DNA of 64,000 bases, taken from NCBI RefSeq assembly GCF_002797715.1, contig NZ_PGFF01000001.1, forward strand, positions 434,001 to 498,000. Reading direction: 5' to 3'. The translations under genes were made by a program, and so were the position numbers. Origin of the DNA: Diaminobutyricimonas aerilata (lineage in GTDB: Bacteria; Actinomycetota; Actinomycetes; Actinomycetales; Microbacteriaceae). The first letter of the stretch is position 1. The number at the start of each line of letters is the position of its first letter. Below the pieces are notes generated by a model. The model saw only the letters and a program-made list of their open reading frames with translations, had not been told where the DNA came from and searched no databases. Positions 43,003 to 51,540 of the stretch are shown here, piece by piece.

Positions 43003-43509
43003 ATGAACGATTTCTTCGACGCCGCTGCGATCAGCCCGGTCCCCGCCCCCTCTCTCGACGCGGTCGCGCCGGAGGTCTACCGGGGCATCTACGGCATGCC
43101 CATGTTCGCGACCATCCCGTCCTCCGACCTCGACGCATCCGCCCGCTTCTGGACGCACGGGCTCGGGTTCGTCGAGCTCTTCGCCGTGCCCGGCCGGCTC
43201 GTGCACCTGCGCCGGTGGGCGTTCCAGGATGTGCTGCTCGTGCCGGGGGAGAGCGACGAGCGGGCGCCGGCGATGACGGTGAGCTTCTCGAGCGTGCTCG
43301 GTCAACTGGATGCGGTCGCGGCGGCCTGCAATCGGCTGCGGCCGGGCTCGGCGACGCCCCCGCGGGAGACACCGTGGAACTCGACGGAGGTCGAGGTCGT
43401 CACCCCCGAGAACGCCCGCGTGATCATGACGGCGGCGCGTCCGCTCGTTCCGGACAGCGACTCGGCGCGCTACATCGAGAAGCTCGGCCTCGAGGTGCCT
43501 CACTCCTGA
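43003..43509 (+). CDS. VOC family protein
   Basis: 168-residue protein of the vicinal oxygen chelate fold (glyoxalase/bleomycin-resistance superfamily): a beta-alpha-beta-beta-beta module beginning PMFATIPSSDLDASARFWTHGLGFVELF. Members bind drugs or catalyse metal-dependent reactions. The MerR-type promoter before it, matching those of the two ABC exporters, favours a drug-binding or detoxifying role (inference). Metal ligands cannot be assigned with certainty. Confidence 0.82.
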   Translation: MNDFFDAAAISPVPAPSLDAVAPEVYRGIYGMPMFATIPSSDLDASARFWTHGLGFVELFAVPGRLVHLRRWAFQDVLLVPGESDERAPAMTVSFSSVLGQLDAVAAACNRLRPGSATPPRETPWNSTEVEVVTPENARVIMTAARPLVPDSDSARYIEKLGLEVPHS

Positions 43510-43524
43510 ACGGCCGCCGGGGCG

Positions 43525-43848
43525 TCACGCTGCGCGAGGCAGATCCCGCGTGATGATCGCGACCGGCCGGGTGGCGGGCGCCGTGGCCGCGGGTCGAGGT
43601 CTGTTCCGCATCCGCAGGCCGACGATCCAGAGTTGCGCGACCACGAACGCGACGCCCGCGGCGAGCAGCCAGAGGATGGGGAACGCGTACTTCACCGGCT
43701 CGAGTGCGATCCCGAGCACCCGGAGCCCGAGGTCCCGTCGCCCCTGGACCTCGTCGTGCTCCGCCTCGATGGGGTCGTCGAGGTGGAACGGGTCGGCGGC
43801 CTCCTCGGCCGGCGCGGGGCCGAGTGCGGGGAAGGGGCGCGTCGTCAT
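43525..43848 (-). CDS. Small membrane protein, unknown
   Basis: 107-residue protein: acidic N-terminus (PFHLDDPIEAEHDEVQGRRD), one or two membrane helices (about 48-78, YAFPILWLLAAGVAFVVAQLWIVGL) and a basic Pro/Ala-rich tail. No family recognised. ATG 43848 is preferred to a longer, arginine-rich frame without coding character. Confidence 0.55.
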   Translation of the reverse strand: MTTRPFPALGPAPAEEAADPFHLDDPIEAEHDEVQGRRDLGLRVLGIALEPVKYAFPILWLLAAGVAFVVAQLWIVGLRMRNRPRPAATAPATRPVAIITRDLPRAA

Positions 43849-43907
43849 GATGCCAGCCTCCCCGGCGGCGATCGTCGGCACATCGCCCGCTGGTATCGAC
43901 CGGCGTA

Positions 43908-44210
43908 CTACTCCGGTCGTACATCCGCGGCCGTGAGCCCCGCCGGAGGGAGGGCGCGCAGCACTCGGAGCACCTCCTCGGCCGGTACTTCGCACGGGCG
44001 GAGCAGCAGCCCCTCGTTCGTGTGCCACACGTTCGCGCTCAGATAGCCGGGGCCGCCGAGCTCGTCCGCCGTGACGGTCGTGCTGCGTCCGCCGACGTGC
44101 TCGACGCGGCTGACGCCCCATGGCGACCCGTCGATGCTCTGACGCGACCAGCCGTCGGGCACGCGGGCGAGCAGCTCGGCGAGCTCCGCGGAATCGACCT
44201 CGTCCGGCAT
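43908..44210 (-). CDS. Hypothetical small protein
   Basis: 100-residue soluble protein: AELLARVPDGWSRQSIDGSPWGVSRVEHVGG is followed by a beta segment and RPCEVPAEEVLRVLRALPP. I associate this pattern with short, widespread but uncharacterised proteins in Microbacteriaceae. No catalytic motif is visible. ATG 44210. It lies just downstream of the serine hydrolase gene on the same strand and may be cotranscribed with it. Confidence 0.6.
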   Translation of the reverse strand: MPDEVDSAELAELLARVPDGWSRQSIDGSPWGVSRVEHVGGRSTTVTADELGGPGYLSANVWHTNEGLLLRPCEVPAEEVLRVLRALPPAGLTAADVRPE

Positions 44211-44238
44211 GGCCACATCGTACGCAGGCGAGTCGCCG

Positions 44239-45114
44239 TCAGCCCGCGAGCGCCTCGACCGCGAGCTGCGCGAGCACCGCATCGTGCTGTTCCACGTGCG
44301 CCGTGATCGTGATGACGGCATCGCGGTCGGGATCGACGACCACGTACTGGCCGTACCGCCCGTCGAGCCGCCACGTCGAGTCCGGGCCGCCCCACACGGC
44401 GAACCCGTAGCGGGCGTACGGCTCGGGCTCCCCGGTCACCACCCAATCGCTGTGCATCCGGTCGACATAGTCGGATGCGATGAGCTGCCGCCCCTGCCAC
44501 GCGCCGCGGTCGCGCAACACTCGGGCGATACGCGCGAGTTCCTCCGTGCGCATTTCGAGGCCGCTGCCGCCGACGATGTATCCGAGCGGGCAGCGGTGCC
44601 ATTGCGGATTGTGGATGTCGAGCGGGTCGAACAACCTCGGCAGCAGCCAGTCCCGCACGTCCCCCGCGACGGCGGCGAGCATCCGCATGGCCACGTAGGT
44701 GCTGACGTCCGAGTACTGGAACATGCGGCCCGCTCCCCGTGACGGTCGACGCAGCATCTCCTGCGCCAGATCCGGCCAGGGCACCCGTTGATCGCCGAAC
44801 CATTCGAAGTCGATGCCGCTCGTCATCGTGAGCAGGTGCTCGAGGGTGACCGTGTCGACGCCGGCCCCGAACTCGAGGTCGGGCAGCACCGCGGAGACGG
44901 GCGTATCCAGTCGCAGTAGCCCCTCGTCCACGGCGATGCCGGCCGCGAGAGCGCACACGCCCTTCGACACCGAGTACAGGTTGACCCGGTCGTCGCTGCG
45001 CCACCGGTGTTGCGCTCCATCGTCGCCGACGAGCACGTGCGCGCCGTACGCGCCCAGACCGCGCTCGTCGATCTCCCGCACCAGTCGCTCCAGCACCTGC
45101 GCCGCCGTCGTCAT
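44239..45114 (-). CDS. Serine hydrolase (beta-lactamase/transpeptidase-like)
   Basis: 291-residue protein of the class C beta-lactamase-like family. The nucleophile motif SxxK is SVSK (about residues 48-51), the second motif is YSD in FQYSDVSTYV and a C-terminal segment YGFAVWGGP matches the third element region. There is no signal peptide, so it is probably cytoplasmic and an esterase or peptidase-like enzyme rather than a resistance beta-lactamase. ATG 45114. Confidence 0.85.
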   Translation of the reverse strand: MTTAAQVLERLVREIDERGLGAYGAHVLVGDDGAQHRWRSDDRVNLYSVSKGVCALAAGIAVDEGLLRLDTPVSAVLPDLEFGAGVDTVTLEHLLTMTSGIDFEWFGDQRVPWPDLAQEMLRRPSRGAGRMFQYSDVSTYVAMRMLAAVAGDVRDWLLPRLFDPLDIHNPQWHRCPLGYIVGGSGLEMRTEELARIARVLRDRGAWQGRQLIASDYVDRMHSDWVVTGEPEPYARYGFAVWGGPDSTWRLDGRYGQYVVVDPDRDAVITITAHVEQHDAVLAQLAVEALAG

Positions 45115-45145
45115 CGTCGAAGTCTTGCAGCCGGTTTCGGCTCGG

Positions 45146-46063
45146 TCACGTCGGGAGTGGGTCCGGATCCCCGCCGGGCCGGTCGACGCGAGGCGCCGAC
45201 CTCCGGGCGCTCGGGCGAACGGTCGTCGGCACGACCGCGACCGGACACGGCAGGTGCAGCAGCAGGTCGTGGGTGAGCGAGCCGAGGAGCCACTCCGCGA
45301 AGAGTCCCGATCGGCGGCTGCCGACCACGGTCAGCGCCGCTCGGCGGGCCTGCTCGACCATCACCCGCACGGTGCCGCCCTCGATGGCCTCGCCCGTGAC
45401 GGCGACGTCTGCGCGTTCCTGCAGATACCCGACGGCGGTCTCGACGACCCGCCGGTGCTCGGCGCGCGCACGATCCTCCTCCGGCGGAGGGACGGCGAGA
45501 GCCTCGGCCGGCGCCACGCGTGGCACGATCCACCACGCGTGCACGACGTGCACCGGTCGTCCGTCGATCCGCGCCGATCGGGCGGCGAAATCGAGCGGCG
45601 CGGTCGACACCTCCTCATCGCCGACGCCGACGAGGATCGGCCCGGGCGCGGGAGTCCACCGCGCCGGCACGACCACCACCGGGCAGGCCGCGAGGGTCGC
45701 CACCTTGCGGGGAACGCGCTCGAAGTGCGCCGGATGCTCGCGGTCGCCGCGTTTCGATCCGATGACCAGCAGATCCGCGTCGCGACTGGCCTCGACGAGA
45801 CGCCGTGTCGCGTCACCGAGTTCGACCCGCGCCGTGATCCCGGCTGCGCTGAACATGCGGCGCGCCGCCTCCATGCCCTCCCTGGAGGCCTGCTCGGACG
45901 CCTCCAGATTGAGCACGGTCCAGTCGGTGTCGCCGGACAACGCCACCTCGGCCGCGGTCAGCAGTTCGATCGACGCTGCCTCCGCCCTGGCGCGGTCGAC
46001 GGCCCAGGCGAGTGCGGCCCGGCTCGCCGGACCTCCGTCGTAGGCGACCGTGATGCGGCTCAT
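45146..46063 (-). CDS. Universal stress protein, two Usp domains
   Basis: 305-residue protein built of two Usp domains. Both start with a beta strand and DGG/GVGDEE loop (ITVAYDGGPASRAALAWA and ILVGVGDEEV). The second carries the ATP-binding pattern VGSRRSGLFAEWLLGSLTHDLLLHLPCPVAVV; the first has DLLVIGSKRGDREH, partly degenerate. Such proteins are linked to dormancy and oxygen or stress adaptation in actinobacteria. ATG 46063. Confidence 0.9.
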   Translation of the reverse strand: MSRITVAYDGGPASRAALAWAVDRARAEAASIELLTAAEVALSGDTDWTVLNLEASEQASREGMEAARRMFSAAGITARVELGDATRRLVEASRDADLLVIGSKRGDREHPAHFERVPRKVATLAACPVVVVPARWTPAPGPILVGVGDEEVSTAPLDFAARSARIDGRPVHVVHAWWIVPRVAPAEALAVPPPEEDRARAEHRRVVETAVGYLQERADVAVTGEAIEGGTVRVMVEQARRAALTVVGSRRSGLFAEWLLGSLTHDLLLHLPCPVAVVPTTVRPSARRSAPRVDRPGGDPDPLPT

Positions 46064-46184
46064 GGGAACTCCTTCGTCGGAGCCGACCGTTACCGACAGG
46101 CTCCGACGCTCCCGCCCGCCGGGTCAGGGCCGGAAGTCCCGTCGAAACCTCTCGATCCGAGGTGCCGGGCTGGCGAGCCTTCAC

Positions 46185-46213
46185 GGCGGGCGACCTCGCG
46201 AACGTCGCCCGCC
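46185..46213 (-). terminator. Terminator of the PTS gene
   Basis: GGCGGGCGAC / GTCGCCCGCC perfect 10-bp stem with a 9-nt loop, 30 nt past the PTS gene stop on the minus strand. Confidence 0.7.
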
Positions 46214-46242
46214 TGCATCGCGGGCGACGCTCGCGTCATGAG

Positions 46243-48156
46243 TCAGGACACATGAACCGTCGCGTCGGGGTTGTTGAGCACCACGACCGGTGTGATCGGG
46301 GAGTGCCCTGCCGCTTCGATCCGCGAGCGGTCGAATCTCACCAGGGGATCCCCCCTCCTCACGCGCTGGCCGGCGGTGACGAGGGTCTCGAAGCCGTCAC
46401 CCTTCATCTTCACCGTGTCGATGCCGATGTGGATGAGGAGTTCCGTTCCATCGTCGAGCAGCAGACCGATCGCGTGGCCGGTCGGGAAGCTGCTCTCGAC
46501 CTTCCCGTCCGCCGGAGCCGTCACGACGTCTCCGGTCGGGTCGATGGCGATTCCGGGGCCCATGGTGCCGTCCGAGAACATCCTGTCCGGCACGTCGGAC
46601 AACGGCAGCACCCGGCCCGCCACCGGCGCGGTGAGATGGACGGCGGCAGGTGCCCGCGTCGCGGTGGCCAGTCCGGTCGTCCCCGTGTCGGTCGCCGGCG
46701 CCGGGCGACCCCCGATGACGTCCTCCATCGCGTCTTTGACGAACTGCACGTTCAATCCGTAGACGACCTGCACGGAGTGTCCTCCCGGCTTGATCGTGCC
46801 GGCGGCGCCCGCCCGTTTCAGCGCAGCGTCGTCGACCTTCGACACGTCGGCGATCTCCATCCGGAGCCTCGTCGCGCAGTTATCGAGCTCGACGATGTTG
46901 TCCTTGCCGCCGAGGGCGTCGACGAAGCGCTCCGCCGTCGCGTGGAAGCCGCCCCTTGACGCGGCATCCGTCGTCTCATCCTCGAGGGCGACGTCGTCCT
47001 CGCGTCCCGGCGTCTTGAGGTCGAAGCGACGGATGATCCAGCGGAACACCACGAAGTAGATCGCGAACCAGACTGCTCCCATGACCAGGATGCCCCAGGG
47101 GTTCTGCGCGAGCGGGTTGACCCATCCGAGCACGAGGTCGATGAACCCGCCCGAGAACCCGAACCCCATGCGCACCGGCAGCAGCGCCGAGATGAAGAGC
47201 GAGATCCCCGTGAAGAGGGCGTGGACGAGGTACAGCCACGGCGCGAGGAACATGAACGCGAACTCGAGCGGCTCGGTGACGCCGACGAAGAACGACGAGA
47301 TGGCACCAGAGAGCAGGATGCCGGCGGCGACCTTCCGCCGCGTCGTCTTCGCGGTCACGTACATCGCCAAGGCGGCGCCCGGTAGGCCGAACATCATGAC
47401 CGGGAAGAATCCGGTCATGTACTGACCCGTCACCCCGAAGACGCCTTCACCGGCCGAGCCCTGAAGGAAATTGTTCAGATCGTTGATGCCGGCCACGTCG
47501 AACCAGAACACCGAGTTGAGGGCGTGGTGCAACCCGAGCGGGATGAGCAGACGGTTGAAGAAGCCGTACAACCCCGCGCCCACCGGCCCCAGGGTCACGA
47601 TCCATTCGCCGAAGGCGACCAGGCCGCCGAAGAGGAAGGGCCAGACGAACATCATGGCGACGGCGAACACCAGCGAGACCCCCGCGGTGACGATCGCCAC
47701 CGAGCGCTTGCCCGAGAAGAACGACAGCGCATCCGGCAGCTTGGTGTCCTTGAAGCGGTTGTAGCACCAGGCCCCGATGAGGCCGCAGACGATGCCGACG
47801 AAGACGTTCTGGACCCGACCGAATGCGGGATCGACGCTCTCGACATCGACGCCCGTGAGTGCGGCATTCGTGGCGGGGCTCAGCATCGTCGTCACGGTCA
47901 ACCACGACACCAGTCCAGCGAGAGCGGAGGTGCCGTCGGACTTCTTGGCCATTCCGATCGCGACACCCACCGCGAACAGTAGAGCGAGATTGTCGAGTAG
48001 TGCGCCACCGGCAGCGCTGAGGAAGGCGGAGACGACGTTGTCGGCTCCACCGTTCGCGTTCTTGATCCAATACCCGATTCCCGAGAGGATCGCCGCAACG
48101 GGAAGGACCGCGACCGGCAACATCAGCGACCGGCCGAGCCTCTGGAAAAACTTCAT
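46243..48156 (-). CDS. nagE: PTS transporter EIICBA, N-acetylglucosamine/glucose type
   Basis: 637-residue sugar phosphotransferase permease. Order: EIIC membrane domain (about 1-390, with FFNRLLIPLGLHHALNSVFWF and GVTEPLEFAFMFLAPWLY), EIIB (about 415-490, phosphorylated cysteine in LDNCATRLRM) and EIIA (about 510-637, phosphorylated histidine in LLIHIGIDTVKMKG). A complete single-chain NagE-like or glucose-type transporter; the sequence favours N-acetylglucosamine but does not prove it. ATG 48156 is chosen over a longer upstream frame because MKFFQRLGRSLMLPVAVLP is the canonical start and GGAGA precedes it. Confidence 0.88.
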   Translation of the reverse strand: MKFFQRLGRSLMLPVAVLPVAAILSGIGYWIKNANGGADNVVSAFLSAAGGALLDNLALLFAVGVAIGMAKKSDGTSALAGLVSWLTVTTMLSPATNAALTGVDVESVDPAFGRVQNVFVGIVCGLIGAWCYNRFKDTKLPDALSFFSGKRSVAIVTAGVSLVFAVAMMFVWPFLFGGLVAFGEWIVTLGPVGAGLYGFFNRLLIPLGLHHALNSVFWFDVAGINDLNNFLQGSAGEGVFGVTGQYMTGFFPVMMFGLPGAALAMYVTAKTTRRKVAAGILLSGAISSFFVGVTEPLEFAFMFLAPWLYLVHALFTGISLFISALLPVRMGFGFSGGFIDLVLGWVNPLAQNPWGILVMGAVWFAIYFVVFRWIIRRFDLKTPGREDDVALEDETTDAASRGGFHATAERFVDALGGKDNIVELDNCATRLRMEIADVSKVDDAALKRAGAAGTIKPGGHSVQVVYGLNVQFVKDAMEDVIGGRPAPATDTGTTGLATATRAPAAVHLTAPVAGRVLPLSDVPDRMFSDGTMGPGIAIDPTGDVVTAPADGKVESSFPTGHAIGLLLDDGTELLIHIGIDTVKMKGDGFETLVTAGQRVRRGDPLVRFDRSRIEAAGHSPITPVVVLNNPDATVHVS

Positions 48157-48171
48157 CGTGTCTCCATATCC

Positions 48172-48188
48172 GGCTCCCGAACGGAGCC
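48172..48188 (-). promoter_or_regulatory. Hairpin just upstream of the nagE ribosome site
   Basis: GGCTCC-CGAAC-GGAGCC in the nagE leader, 6-bp stem with a 5-nt loop, ending a few bases before the GGAGA Shine-Dalgarno. It might control translation or antitermination. Confidence 0.4.
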
Positions 48189-48417
48189 AGGCAAGAGAGT
48201 ACGCCCTGGGGTGAGCGGCACGTCGACGTTCCACACCCAGTGCCCGCGAGCCGTGCGGCGAGGCGAGTGGACGGCAGCGCCCAGCCGCAGCGCGCACCCA
48301 CGGAACGAGTCCGGCAGCACGCGATGAGTGATCGGAACAGGATTGTCGGGTCGGCATTCAGAGTGGTCGCCAGTGGGATGCGCGTAATGGTGGGGCTGCT
48401 GCCGGTGGTTTGAGGCG

Positions 48418-49836
48418 TTGGAGACGAACGAACTCGCCGGCATCAGCGAAGGGCTCCGCCACGTCGAATACGGCTACGACGGCCTCGGGCGGGCGCTGAC
48501 CGAAACGGTCGACAACCTCCTCATCCTCGACGAGACCACCACCCAGCAATGGGACGGATACACCGTCATCAGCCGCGACAGCGACGAGTTCGGCGCCACA
48601 GAACTCGTCCGCGACGCCATCGGCGATGTCGCCATCCAAAACAGCGACGCGCTCCTCGGCGAGGACACCCGGTGGGGACTCACCGACCGGCAAGGCTCCA
48701 CCATCGGTCAAACCCACGGGTCCAAGATCGGACAACTCACCCACTACTCCGACTGGGGTGTCCCCACCTTCGACACCCTCGGATGGAACTCCGAAACCGG
48801 CTACACCGGCGAGCTCTCCGACACCGCCACCGGGCTGGTCAACTTCTACGCCCGCTCCTACGACCCCGACTCCGCCACCTGGCTCACCGCCGACCCCTAC
48901 CGCGGCGACCCGACCAACCCGCAAACCCTGCACCGATACAGCTACGTCGGCAACAACCCCACCACACTCACCGACCACCTCGGCTACATGCACCAAGCCA
49001 ACGAGATGAGCAGTAGCAGGTATCAAAACTACGGCGGCGGCAACTACTCCTCCACCGGATACCCCTCCTACGCCACCCCGTACCTCGGCAAAGCGCAACC
49101 CCCGCGGGAGAAGGTCACCCCCGGCGGAAAGCCCACCCCCGGACCCGCCACCAAGGCGAAGGCGCCCCCGAAGCCAAAAGCAAAGAGCCCCTCGACAAAT
49201 AAGAAGCACGGGACTGCACGCCACGGCAGCGACGGTCTTGGTGCCCTCCTGGCATCCACAATTGCGATACCCGGAGGAATCGGGGCGATTGAGGCACTGC
49301 TCGGCGCGATCGGCGCGGGATCGGTAGCAGCATTCCAAACGCTGATGGGCTGGATCGCTTCCGCCGGCGCTGCAGTTGCCGCCTCCATGGCGCCACTCGT
49401 TGCGACACTCGCGCTCGTGCTCAGCATGTCGGGCGACTCGACAAACGCGCGAGAGAATGCCGCGGGCGCCGCAGAGGCGGCGCAAGAAGGGGGCGCAACT
49501 TCTCCCGGTAACCCCAACGACGATTGCCCTCCGTTGAAGCAGTGCTACGGAGACAATGGGCCAGTCCCGTTCAGGAAAGACACCAACCACATGTTCCGTG
49601 ACGATCGCGGGCACATCGTCGATTCGCCCGCCTTCCGCCAGCAGGTGCAGGACACGGTGAAGTCGAACAACTATGCATTCAACAAGGACGTCGGCACGGG
49701 GTGGGTAGACACATACTTGCGCATGGTCGACGGAAAACAGATCTGGGTTCAGGTCTTCCGGCCGAAGAACGGCGGAGCGCCCCAGATCAACAACGCAGGT
49801 ATAAACACTGGTGAGTACATCATTCCCTTCCCATGA
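48418..49836 (+). pseudogene. Rhs/YD-repeat protein, C-terminal fragment with putative toxin tip
   Basis: Open frame of about 472 residues with no credible start (TTG 48418 is the first possible codon, an in-frame stop lies at 48385). Residues 1-190 are the end of an Rhs core, with YGYDGLGR and the hallmark TGLVNFYARSYDPDSATWLTADP and NNPTTLTDHLGY. Then a Pro/Lys-rich linker, a hydrophobic translocation-like stretch (about 265-337) and a C-terminal domain (about 372-472) with FRKDTNHMFRDDRGH and NNAGINTGEYII, compatible with a small nuclease toxin whose type I cannot name. The rest of the Rhs gene is missing, so this is a displaced rhs-CT cassette. GC is lower than in neighbours. Confidence 0.75.
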
Positions 49837-49863
49837 AAGGCATCGCGTTGAGGCGACGAGAAG

Positions 49864-50421
49864 ATGGCGGACGCACCGATGGCCGGTGATGGCGAGACCG
49901 AGGCGCTTCTATACACGGAGGATGAGCTTCGGCGTGCGGTGCTGGCGTTTGCCGAGGAATGGCGATCGCACTTTTGGGGCGAGGGCGCCGATGAGGCCGC
50001 GCGTGCAGCATTTATCGGCGACTTGCAGGCGTTCGGGAACGGCACGCTCGATCCCGCGGCGTTCACCTATTTGGTCCGGTCGCTGTGGGCTGCACGTGGG
50101 GTCGAGACACTAGGTGATACCGGAAGGAACAGCCGCGACGAACCTAGTTTGCTCGTTCGGCTGCCTGACGGATTGATAAGTGCGCCGAAGCTGAGGGAGG
50201 GAGCCGACAGCAACTGGGCGGGGCAACCGAAGCCGCCAGTGGTAGGCCCGGGCACGCCGAGTATCACGGAGATGGGTGCGCTCCACTTCCTGCGTGACTT
50301 CTTGGATCGGTGGCTGAGCAGAGGCGCAACCCTCGATTCGCTGATCGCCGACCTTCGCTCCCCAGAGGTACTTGCCCGAGACCGTGACTGGCGCGACGCG
50401 CTTCGAGCGCTTGAGCCCTGA
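49864..50421 (+). CDS. Putative immunity protein for the Rhs toxin
   Basis: 185-residue soluble, mostly helical protein of unknown family (TEDELRRAVLAFAEEWRSHFWGEG ... LHFLRDFLDRWLSRGATLDSLIADL). It starts 27 nt after the Rhs fragment on the same strand, the standard place of the immunity gene in polymorphic toxin loci, and shares its lower GC. ATG 49864 after GACGAGAAG is the likely start. No toxin-inhibiting motif is known to me; the assignment rests on position. Confidence 0.6.
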   Translation: MADAPMAGDGETEALLYTEDELRRAVLAFAEEWRSHFWGEGADEAARAAFIGDLQAFGNGTLDPAAFTYLVRSLWAARGVETLGDTGRNSRDEPSLLVRLPDGLISAPKLREGADSNWAGQPKPPVVGPGTPSITEMGALHFLRDFLDRWLSRGATLDSLIADLRSPEVLARDRDWRDALRALEP

Positions 50422-50599
50422 GTGTTCAAGCGAGTGCTACAAGACGGGACCGCGGGCACTCCTTGGCAATACGCGGTGCTGCGCGTGACGACCCGGAAGT
50501 GGGCGACGTTACTTATGCAGACTTCGTCGGGGTCTGGATTTCGCCACGGGGAGTCGGCGGAAAATGTTCCTGGGTTGTCCGAGCATGGCACCGCACCTT

Positions 50600-51056
50600 G
50601 GCGTCTTCGCGTCATGACTGCTCCTCTTCTCTTGATCACACGGCGTTGCACCGATGACGCCGAGGGAATAGCAAGGCCGTCGCGTCTGCATTCAGCGGCT
50701 ATCTCTCGATGAAGAGTTCGCACTGTGATTCGCTGGCGCGCGATGTACCTGCGCGTGATGAGGTCGTCGGTGATGCGCTCGACGTCCTGAGCGAGGCGGC
50801 CGCGACCTCGACCGCCGTTCGACCTGGCGGGCAACATGTCGGTCGCGCGATCACCGCCGCTCCGATAGCGCGCAAGGAGACGGTAGACGGTGCGCGCGCT
50901 AACGCCGAGGTCACGACCAGCCTCCGCCGCCACAAACGCAGGCACCTCCGGCATGGCTGCCAGATCTCGTATCCGAGCATGGCGCGCGACCGCCACAGCC
51001 CACGAAGCTTGAGGAACCAAACTCGGGCTCTGGCTCGCGACGATCTCTTCAATCAT
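50600..51056 (-). pseudogene. Truncated TniA/TnsB-like (Mu-type) transposase
   Basis: About 150 N-terminal residues from ATG 51056 match the N-terminus of Tn552/Tn5053-type transposases: LGVSARTVYRLLARYRSGG, GGRGRGRLAQDVERI and RRYIARQRITVRTLHREIAAECRRDGL, ending PSASSVQRRVIKRR. The following catalytic DDE core is missing; the frame runs on only as antisense to the immunity gene. So this is the broken left part of a transposon, probably the vehicle that brought the Rhs cassette. 50422-50599 holds no recognisable gene. Confidence 0.75.
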
Positions 51057-51214
51057 GTGCCGCTCCTGCCGGTGTGCCCGCGACGCTACGCCCGGCGATC
51101 AAGGCGGGGAAGAGCGCCGGCCGACCAATCTCTTCGAGTTGAAGCTCGTTCGAACGCGAGTCACCAAACTCGTACGTGTTGTTCGGGGTCTTCCTCGCTG
51201 GCGAGCCGCTGGTG

Positions 51215-51289
51215 ACAACGCCTCTGACACGTTGACAACGGCTTTGATGCGTACTGACAGTGACTTTGACTACCGACACGAGTGTCGGT
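51215..51289. other. Probable transposon end with short repeats and a palindrome
   Basis: Upstream of the broken transposase, GTTGTCA-like motifs repeat (on the minus strand: GTTGTCAAC and GTTGTCACC, with CTGTCAG and GTGTCAG between), as in the transposase-binding ends of Tn7/Tn5053-family elements. At the outer side is a perfect palindrome, ACCGACAC-GA-GTGTCGGT (51272-51289). The exact end was not determined. Confidence 0.5.
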
Positions 51290-51341
51290 GGTTACGCGTA
51301 GCGTGAGAAAAACGCGACACGCCGAAAACACAACATGTAGT

Positions 51342-51374
51342 GGAATGACACGACTGTCATTCCGGTTATATAGT
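51342..51374 (+). promoter_or_regulatory. Operator and promoter of the small CxxC peptide gene
   Basis: Perfect palindrome GGAATGACA-CGAC-TGTCATTCC (51342-51363). Its left half holds ATGACA (51345-51350), a plausible -35, and TATAGT (51369-51374) is a good -10 with an 18-bp spacer. Binding to the palindrome would block the promoter, so the unit is likely repressed. Confidence 0.65.
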
Positions 51375-51433
51375 GAGAACCCACGCCGCACGCATCCGCG
51401 TGACGAGCACCCAGACACGTCAGGAGGTCCGCC

Positions 51434-51517
51434 ATGGACAACGACAACGACACCGTTGGCGGCTACGCAGTTCCCGTCGACCCGATGGACATGCTGCAGT
51501 GCGACAGCTGCCAGTAG
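51434..51517 (+). CDS. 27-residue peptide ending in a CxxC motif
   Basis: Too short for ordinary gene calling. ATG 51434 has an excellent Shine-Dalgarno AGGAGG 7 nt upstream. The product starts MDNDND, is acidic, has a GGYAVPVDPMDM middle and ends LQCDSCQ, giving CxxC at residues 23-26. It has its own regulated promoter and a hairpin terminator directly after, so it is a complete transcription unit. It could be a small redox or zinc peptide or a RiPP-like precursor: the acidic start with a Cys-rich end and an adjacent APH-like kinase faintly recall some lanthipeptide or thioamitide loci. No maturation enzyme (YcaO, LanM, HopA1) is visible, so this stays speculative. Confidence 0.6.
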   Translation: MDNDNDTVGGYAVPVDPMDMLQCDSCQ

Positions 51518-51540
51518 GCAGCACGCCGACTACGCTTCGG

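Noticed and set aside
44239-45114. Resistance beta-lactamase
   Set aside because: No signal peptide and only the general SxxK hydrolase pattern; an esterase-like role is more likely.
48358-49614. 418-codon minus-strand frame opposite the Rhs fragment
   Set aside because: Gly/Val-rich antisense of Rhs; the plus-strand Rhs motifs are clear.
50422-50712. 96-codon plus-strand frame after the immunity gene
   Set aside because: No ribosome site or motif, and it overlaps the broken transposase region.
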